Below the pieces are notes generated by a model. That model was not told the origin of the DNA. It did not search any database and was given only the letters and a program-made list of their open reading frames with translations. This document shows, piece by piece, positions 6,972 through 11,044 of a stretch of DNA of 11,044 bases. The stretch is from an uncultured Alphaproteobacteria bacterium. GTDB taxonomy: Bacteria > Pseudomonadota > Alphaproteobacteria > Rhizobiales > Rhizobiaceae. How positions within the stretch are numbered: position 1 is the stretch's first letter; every line of letters begins with the position of its first letter. The stretch is from NCBI GenBank assembly GCA_929200335.1, contig CAKMZG010000077.1:1-11044 (forward strand), in the 5' to 3' direction. The position numbers and the translations under genes are program-made.

Positions 6972-8246
6972 ATGAGCGGACATTCTACTTATGCTCCAAA
7001 GACTGGCTTCGGTAAATGGATGGATGCGCGTCTGCCGATTGCTCGGTTGATGCACGATAGCTTTGTATCCTATCCCGTGCCACGTAATTTGAATTCATTT
7101 TATACATTTGGCGGAATTTTGAGCCTGATGTTAATTGTTCAAATCGTTACTGGTATCGTTTTGGCTATGCATTATGCAGCCAATACAGAGGTTGCCTTTA
7201 ACTCTGTTGAGCAATTTGTGCGTGATGGCAACTTCGGTTGGCTGTTTCGCTATATGCACGCTAATGGTGCTTCCATGTTCTTTATCGCGGTTTATATCCA
7301 TATTTTCCGTGGTCTTTACTATGGTTCATACAAGGCACCTCGTGAAATCTTATGGATTTTAGGTTGCATCATCTTCTTACTTATGATGGCTACTGCATTC
7401 ATGGGGTATGTGCTTCCTTGGGGACAAATGAGCTTTTGGGGTGCGACTGTTATCACAGGCTTCTTTACAGCTATTCCTATGATTGGTGATAGCATTCAAA
7501 CGCTTCTTTTAGGCGGTTTTGTGGTTGATAACCCAACTCTTAATCGTTTCTTCTCATTGCATTATCTATTGCCATTCATGATTGTTGGTGTTGTTATCCT
7601 CCACGTTTGGGCATTGCATGTAACGGGTCAAACCAATCCAACTGGTGTTGAGGTTAAGAAAACCTCAGATGTGATCCCGTTCACGCCCTATGCAACGGTT
7701 AAAGATGCCTTTGCTATGGTTGTATTCTTGATCGTGTTTGCTTGGTTCTTGTTCTATCTGCCTAATTTCTTGGGTCACCCAGATAACTACATTCCTGCAG
7801 ATAGCTTGAAAACACCTGCGCACATTGTGCCTGAGTGGTATTTCTTGCCATTCTATGCAATTTTGCGTGCGATTACATTTAACATTTCAATCCCCTTCAC
7901 TGATATCGTGTTGATAGATTCAAAATTGGGTGGCGTATTAGCCATGTTTGGCTCAATCGCAGTATTGTTCCTTGTTCCATGGTTGGATACATCGCCTGTA
8001 CGTTCTGCAAATTACCGCCCAATATACCGTTGGTTCTTCTGGTTGTTGGTAATCACAGGTATCGCCCTTGGCTATTTGGGTTCACGCCCAGCAGAAGGTG
8101 GTTATGTTCTTGCGGCGCAGTTTTTTACATTCTTGTATTTCGCGCACTTCCTAGTCATTTTACCATGGTTAGGTAAATTTGAAAAACCAACACCATTGCC
8201 TGCTTCAATTACTGATGCAGTGCTTGGTGAAAAAGCTAAAGCATAG
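6972..8246 (+). CDS. petB: Ubiquinol-cytochrome c reductase, cytochrome b subunit
   Basis: Cytochrome b is the membrane core of the bc1 complex, holding hemes bL and bH and both quinone sites. The 424-aa product has eight or so membrane helices. The four axial histidines are His96 and His110 (RYMHANGAS, YIHIFRG) and His197 and His211 (FSLHYLLPF, ILHVWALH), each pair separated by 13 residues as in the family. The Qo-site PEWY motif is at 287-290 in PEWYFLPFYAILRA. Length is that of the undivided bacterial form, not the split b6/subunit IV form. The frame is open from a TTG at 6945 inside petA, but the ATG at 6972 has GAGG 8-9 nt upstream and gives the usual N-terminus. Middle gene of petABC. 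Confidence 0.97.
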   Translation: MSGHSTYAPKTGFGKWMDARLPIARLMHDSFVSYPVPRNLNSFYTFGGILSLMLIVQIVTGIVLAMHYAANTEVAFNSVEQFVRDGNFGWLFRYMHANGASMFFIAVYIHIFRGLYYGSYKAPREILWILGCIIFLLMMATAFMGYVLPWGQMSFWGATVITGFFTAIPMIGDSIQTLLLGGFVVDNPTLNRFFSLHYLLPFMIVGVVILHVWALHVTGQTNPTGVEVKKTSDVIPFTPYATVKDAFAMVVFLIVFAWFLFYLPNFLGHPDNYIPADSLKTPAHIVPEWYFLPFYAILRAITFNISIPFTDIVLIDSKLGGVLAMFGSIAVLFLVPWLDTSPVRSANYRPIYRWFFWLLVITGIALGYLGSRPAEGGYVLAAQFFTFLYFAHFLVILPWLGKFEKPTPLPASITDAVLGEKAKA

Positions 8247-8264
8247 ATCGGGTCTGAAAGAGAG

Positions 8265-9125
8265 ATGATGATGAAATCACTTATTCGTAACACATTAGGC
8301 GTAATCGCAATCTGCTTTATCGGCTTTGGTTCTGCTCAAGCTAGTGAAGAAGGTGCAACCCCCCATTACCCAATTGAACATCCAAAACATGTTCACTGGA
8401 GCTTTGCAGGCCCCTTTGGTCATTGGGATTTGGCGCAATTGCAACGCGGTTTTAAAATCTATCATGAAGTGTGCTCTGCATGTCATGCTATGAAATTGGT
8501 TGCTTACCGTAACTTGCAAGAACTTGGCTTTTCTGAAGCTCAGGTGAAGGCCTATATTGCAGAAAATGAAATTGAAGTTGATGCTGAGCCAAATGAAGAT
8601 GGTGAAGTTGAAAAACGTGCTGCAAAGCCATCTGATTTGTTTGTGCCTCCATTTGAAAATGATGAAGCTGCAAAAGCAAATAACAATGGTGCTTTGCCAC
8701 CAGACTTCTCATTGCTTGCTAAGGCGCGCGCACCAGAGCGTGGTTTTCCAAATTTCGTTTTTGATGTTTTCACAATGTATGCTGAAAACGGTCCTGACTA
8801 CATTTATTCATTGTTGACAGGTTATCAAGAAGCGCCAGCTGGTGTGAAGGTTGAAGATGGCACGCATTATAACCCTTACTTTATTGCAGGGCCTGCCCTT
8901 GCGATGGCTGCCCCACTATCTGATGGTCAAGTAACCTACGATGATGGTTCGCCAGAAACTTTGGATCAATATTCTAAAGACATTTCTGCATTCATGATGT
9001 GGGCTGCTGAACCAAAATTAGTTGAGCGTAAATCACTAGGCTTTAAAGTAATGATCTTCTTATTGGTCTTTGCTGGCTTAATGTATTTCACTAAGAAAAA
9101 AATCTGGTCAGACGTAAAACACTAG
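8265..9125 (+). CDS. petC: Ubiquinol-cytochrome c reductase, cytochrome c1 subunit
   Basis: Cytochrome c1 accepts electrons from the Rieske centre and passes them to a soluble or membrane-bound cytochrome c. The 286-aa precursor has a signal peptide with likely cleavage after AQA (residue 26), a c-type heme site CSACH (70-74), a probable axial Met214 in PALAMAAPL, and a C-terminal membrane anchor (KVMIFLLVFAGLMYF, 261-275) followed by a basic tail. An acidic stretch at 100-118 (ENEIEVDAEPNEDGEVEKR) is at the place where alphaproteobacterial c1 proteins carry their insertion. Three consecutive ATG codons (8265, 8268, 8271) follow AGAGAG; any could be used, with the third closest to the usual N-terminus. 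It lies 18 nt after petB and is the last pet gene. The heme for this protein also depends on cytochrome c maturation genes not in the window. Confidence 0.96.
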   Translation: MMMKSLIRNTLGVIAICFIGFGSAQASEEGATPHYPIEHPKHVHWSFAGPFGHWDLAQLQRGFKIYHEVCSACHAMKLVAYRNLQELGFSEAQVKAYIAENEIEVDAEPNEDGEVEKRAAKPSDLFVPPFENDEAAKANNNGALPPDFSLLAKARAPERGFPNFVFDVFTMYAENGPDYIYSLLTGYQEAPAGVKVEDGTHYNPYFIAGPALAMAAPLSDGQVTYDDGSPETLDQYSKDISAFMMWAAEPKLVERKSLGFKVMIFLLVFAGLMYFTKKKIWSDVKH

Positions 9126-9152
9126 TTCTTGGCTAGGATTTAATATAGTTTT

Positions 9153-9184
9153 AAAAGGCTTCCTAAATTTAGGAAGCCTTTTTT
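9153..9184 (+). terminator. Rho-independent terminator of petABC
   Basis: AAAAGGCTTCCTAAA (9153-9167) is followed at once by its exact reverse complement (9168-9182), and the T-run continues to 9184. In RNA it would form a stem of at least ten pairs with a small A/U loop and a U-tail, 27 nt after the petC stop. The A-rich left arm means it could also terminate leftward transcription. The apt start lies only 34 nt beyond it. Confidence 0.92.
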
Positions 9185-9217
9185 ATGGAGATCAATACAA
9201 ATAAAATAGGGCAGGGC

Positions 9218-9763
9218 ATGACAAACGATTTAGAGCAAACACTCAAGCAATCCATTCGCACCATTAATGACTATCCAAAGCCAGGCATTCAATTTCGAGA
9301 TATTTCGACACTCTTTGGTGATGCACGCGCATTCCGTCGTTCTGTTGATGAATTGGTGCATCCTTATGCTGGTGCTGGTATTGATCAGGTGGCGGGTATT
9401 GAGGCGCGCGGGTTTATCTTAGGCGGTGCCATGGCGCACCAACTATCAGCTGGATTTGTGCCTATTCGCAAAAAAGGTAAGCTGCCCCATGAAACGGTGC
9501 GCATTGCCTATAGTCTTGAATATGGTGTTGATGAGATGGAAATGCATAAGGATGCTGTCAGCGAGGGAGAGAAAATCGTGCTGGTTGACGATCTTATTGC
9601 AACAGGTGGTACGGCGGAAGCTGCGGTTAAGCTTTTGCAACAAATGGGCGCTAATGTGGTAGCCGCTTGTTTTGTAATTGATCTGCCTGCACTTGGTGGG
9701 CGCAAAAAGATCGAAAATCTTGGGGTGCCAGTACGCACTCTCATAGAATATGAAGGTGATTAG
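9218..9763 (+). CDS. apt: Adenine phosphoribosyltransferase
   Basis: Apt salvages adenine, joining it to phosphoribosyl pyrophosphate to make AMP and pyrophosphate in the cytoplasm. The 181-aa product shows the family blocks: IRTINDYPKPGIQFRDISTLF (13-33), VAGIEARGFILGGAMAHQL (58-76), FVPIRKKGKLPHETV (80-94), and the PRPP-binding loop VLVDDLIATGGTA (121-133). The frame opens at an ATG at 9185, but that codon sits directly on the T-run of the petC terminator and has no Shine-Dalgarno. The ATG at 9218 has AGGGCAGGG just upstream and gives the usual N-terminus, so it was chosen. No separate promoter is evident between the terminator and the start, so apt may depend on readthrough from petABC or on a promoter inside the petC end. 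apt next to petABC is an arrangement I associate with Hyphomicrobiales. Confidence 0.95.
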   Translation: MTNDLEQTLKQSIRTINDYPKPGIQFRDISTLFGDARAFRRSVDELVHPYAGAGIDQVAGIEARGFILGGAMAHQLSAGFVPIRKKGKLPHETVRIAYSLEYGVDEMEMHKDAVSEGEKIVLVDDLIATGGTAEAAVKLLQQMGANVVAACFVIDLPALGGRKKIENLGVPVRTLIEYEGD

Positions 9764-9930
9764 AGCTGAAGATTCGCTGTTCTATGCAGCTTGCGAATAA
9801 TCAACTGTTTACAATGTTGTTTTTGAATATCTTAGCTTGATATTTCTGATGAATTGTCTATATATCTTCCATGATAGGCGCGAAAAAGCATTTGAATCTT
9901 AAAAAAGTTAATTTTCTTGGAAATTACCCC

Positions 9931-9959
9931 TTGAGAAATTATGCTGTTAGCTCTATTAG
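9931..9959 (+). promoter_or_regulatory. Putative sigma70-type promoter for secE-nusG
   Basis: TTGAGA (9931-9936) and TATTAG (9954-9959) are 17 nt apart; the -35 is the same hexamer as in the proposed pet promoter. The start would be near 9966, just ahead of the GC-rich hairpin. A second candidate upstream is TTGATA (9837-9842) with TATATA (9859-9864), spacer 16. The remainder of the 9764-10054 gap has a small ATTCGC/GCGAAT inverted repeat (9772-9798) without a T-run and nothing else recognised. Confidence 0.55.
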
Positions 9960-9976
9960 AAACACAAGAAGGCGCG

Positions 9977-10008
9977 GCGCGCGAACCTAAGTTAAGGGTT
10001 TAGCGCGC
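9977..10008 (+). other. GC-rich stem-loop in the secE leader
   Basis: GCGCGC (9977-9982) pairs with GCGCGC (10003-10008), and after a small internal loop AACC (9984-9987) pairs with GGTT (9997-10000), leaving a 9-nt loop. It is far more GC-rich than its surroundings. It has no T-run, so it is unlikely to be a classic terminator; at the 5' end of a transcript from the 9931-9959 promoter it could stabilise the mRNA or be a processing remnant. Role unknown. Confidence 0.5.
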
Positions 10009-10027
10009 TTAAAGTCGTGTCGGAACT

Positions 10028-10050
10028 AGGGGCATATGTCCAATTGGTAG
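10028..10050 (+). pseudogene. Probable 5' fragment of tRNA-Trp fused to secE leader
   Basis: Positions 10028-10050 read like the acceptor 5' strand and D-arm of bacterial tRNA-Trp (typical start AGGGGCATAGTTCAATTGGTAG), differing by one inserted T and one T-to-C change. The match stops in the D-arm: no CCA anticodon stem, T-arm or matching 3' acceptor strand follows, because the secE ATG begins at 10055. In many alphaproteobacteria an intact tRNA-Trp gene lies directly before secE, so position as well as sequence supports a remnant. The end of the fragment, GGTAGG, may now serve as the weak secE Shine-Dalgarno. The reference sequence is from memory. Confidence 0.5.
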
Positions 10051-10054
10051 GTTT

Positions 10055-10249
10055 ATGAAAACAAATCCTTTATCTTTTCTTCAGCAAGTTCGCTCGGAGA
10101 CAGCCAAAGTAGTTTGGCCCACACGTCGTGAAATGATCGTGACGACAATCATGGTTATTATCATGGTGTTTCTCACGTCTTTATTCTTTTTCGCTGCTGA
10201 TCAAATCCTGAATTGGGTTATTGGCTTTTTGCTTTCAATTGGTTCTTAG
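10055..10249 (+). CDS. secE: Preprotein translocase subunit SecE
   Basis: SecE clamps the SecY channel of the inner-membrane translocon. This is the short single-span form (64 aa) usual in alphaproteobacteria. It has an amphipathic N-terminal helix with the conserved LQQVRSETAKVVWPTRRE stretch (9-26) and one membrane segment (about 28-50, VTTIMVIIMVFLTSLFFFA). Its ribosome-binding site is poor (AGG only 3 nt from the ATG) and falls in the tRNA-Trp-like fragment. It precedes nusG by 50 nt, the standard secE-nusG order, and is likely co-transcribed with it. Confidence 0.96.
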   Translation: MKTNPLSFLQQVRSETAKVVWPTRREMIVTTIMVIIMVFLTSLFFFAADQILNWVIGFLLSIGS

Positions 10250-10299
10250 GTCATTCTAAGTAATTTTGATATGTCGTTTGTATAGGAAAAATACTCAAC

Positions 10300-10830
10300 A
10301 TGGCTATGCGTTGGTACATTGTTCAAGCCTACTCTAACTTTGAGAAAAAGGTTGCTGAATCTATAGAAGAGCAAGCTCGCCAAAAGGGGCTGGAGCATTT
10401 ATTCGAAGAGATTTTGGTTCCTGTTGAAAAGGTGGTGGAAGTTCGCCGTGGTCGAAAAATCGATAGCGAGCGCAAATTTTTTCCTGGATATGTTTTGGTG
10501 CGTATGGAAATGAATGGTGATACATTTCACCTTATCAAACATACGCCAAAAGTTACTGGCTTTTTGGGCTCGGATAATAAGCCAATGCCAATTTCTGATC
10601 GTGAGGCTAGGGTTATTCTGGATCAGGTTCAAGAGGGTGTAGATAGTCCCAAGCATTCTATTACTTTTGAAGTGGGTGAGACGGTTCGTGTATCGGAAGG
10701 TCCGTTTGAGGGCTTTAACGGTATTGTTCAAGAAGTTGAGGAAGAGCGTGATCGTCTTAAAGTTGAGGTTTCAATCTTTGGTCGTGCCACTCCTGTTGAT
10801 CTTGAGTATGGTCAAGTCTCAAAGACTTAA
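10300..10830 (+). CDS. nusG: Transcription termination/antitermination protein NusG
   Basis: NusG binds the RNA polymerase clamp through its NGN domain and contacts Rho or ribosomal protein S10 through its KOW domain, coupling transcription to translation. The 176-aa product starts MAMRWYIVQAYSNFEKKVAESI and has the NGN core to about 110 (with RKFFPGYVLVRMEM at 58-71 and the TPKVTGFLG block), then a linker and a KOW domain (VGETVRVSEGPFEGFNGIV, 125-143, ending SIFGRATPVDLEYGQV). Both domains are complete. Starts at 10300 or 10306 are both possible; AGGA (10284-10287) is 12 nt before the first, rather far. It is followed by the ribosomal-protein leader. Confidence 0.97.
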   Translation: MAMRWYIVQAYSNFEKKVAESIEEQARQKGLEHLFEEILVPVEKVVEVRRGRKIDSERKFFPGYVLVRMEMNGDTFHLIKHTPKVTGFLGSDNKPMPISDREARVILDQVQEGVDSPKHSITFEVGETVRVSEGPFEGFNGIVQEVEEERDRLKVEVSIFGRATPVDLEYGQVSKT

Positions 10831-11034
10831 GGTTTTTCTGATTGCTTAAGCGTCTTGCTTTTGCAGTTAAGTGAATACTAAAAGTTTCGACTTTTAGTGA
10901 GAAGGTTTTAAGGCCTTCATCCATGTGGAAGATAGTCCCGGTTAGCCGCTGGAAAACGTCCCACCACGTGGCTCCAGCTGGATCTTTATGACTAAAGATC
11001 TGAATGAAACAGCAGTTTTTAACTGCGTAAATAA
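10831..11034 (+). promoter_or_regulatory. Structured leader between nusG and the expected rplK
   Basis: About 200 nt without a gene. Clear hairpins are ACTAAAAG/CTTTTAGT (10877-10898, loop TTTCGA), GAAGG/CCTTC (10901-10918), GATCTTTA/TAAAGATC (10981-11000, loop TGAC) and GCAGTT/AACTGC (11012-11026, loop TTT). Between them CCATGTGG (10921-10928) can pair with CCACGTGG (10964-10971) through one wobble, competing with GCTGG/CCAGC (10948-10978). None is followed by a T-run long enough to call a terminator. In known bacteria the rplK-rplA operon is controlled by L1 binding its leader; that this is the L1 site is inference. Confidence 0.5.
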
Positions 11035-11044
11035 AGGTAGGAGT
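11035..11044 (+). promoter_or_regulatory. Ribosome-binding site of the next gene (probably rplK)
   Basis: AGGTAGGAGT is a strong Shine-Dalgarno sequence at the window's end. With nusG immediately upstream, the gene expected to start a few bases beyond is rplK (ribosomal protein L11), but none of it is visible. Confidence 0.65.

Noticed and set aside
8295..8817. Overlapping 63-86 codon frames on both strands within petC
   Set aside because: Composition reflects the acidic-insert coding of petC read in other frames; no motif or ribosome-binding site.
9185..9217. ATG at 9185 as the apt start
   Set aside because: It abuts the T-run of the petC terminator, lacks a Shine-Dalgarno, and adds residues not typical of Apt.
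9772..9798. ATTCGC/GCGAAT inverted repeat as an apt terminator
   Set aside because: The stem is short and imperfect inside and no T-run follows.
1..11044. CRISPR array, insertion sequence, attachment site, or defence/toxin-antitoxin genes
   Set aside because: No regularly spaced repeats, transposase, integrase, terminal inverted repeats or toxin-antitoxin pair were seen on either strand.

Overview
This window looks like chromosomal core sequence from an alphaproteobacterium, most likely Hyphomicrobiales (Rhizobiales)-like, with a fairly AT-rich genome (GC in the low-to-mid forties by eye, not counted). The evidence is the three-gene cytochrome bc1 operon (petABC) with a Tat-targeted Rieske protein and an alphaproteobacterial cytochrome c1, apt directly after it, a 64-aa single-span SecE, an alphaproteobacterial TrmL, and the order secE-nusG-(rplK). 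No mobile element, CRISPR array, phage gene or defence system is visible.

Layout. (1) 2-2388, minus strand: a compact operon trmL - EamA-family permease - hemF, covering tRNA wobble methylation, metabolite export and aerobic heme synthesis. (2) 2445-4407, plus strand: a good sigma70-type promoter, an ABCB-type half-transporter and a rho-independent terminator. (3) 4410-6050, minus strand: an Acg-type putative FMN nitroreductase followed by a MarR regulator, with an ATCTA/TAGAT palindrome cluster lying inside the putative promoter, which suggests autoregulation. (4) 6074-9184, plus strand: a strong-looking promoter, an unusually long (about 270 nt) and apparently structured leader, then petA, petB and petC at 18-19 nt spacing, ended by a perfect 30-bp palindromic terminator. 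(5) 9218-9763: apt. (6) 9931-11044: a promoter, a GC-rich hairpin, a probable 5' fragment of tRNA-Trp abutting secE, then secE, nusG and a 214-nt structured leader ending in the Shine-Dalgarno sequence of the next gene, expected to be rplK.

How the genes work together. HemF supplies protoporphyrinogen precursor for the b- and c-type hemes that PetB and PetC carry. PetABC pass electrons from ubiquinol to cytochrome c and build proton-motive force. SecE and NusG begin the translocation/transcription/ribosomal-protein block. The nitroreductase-MarR pair looks like a small inducible stress or detoxification unit set between housekeeping operons.

The protein content is ordinary. The points worth a second look are non-coding: the tRNA-Trp remnant fused to secE, the structured pet leader, the MarR operator cluster, and the nusG-rplK leader. 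Several start codons were moved from the longest open frame to an internal start with a better Shine-Dalgarno sequence; these are noted per gene.
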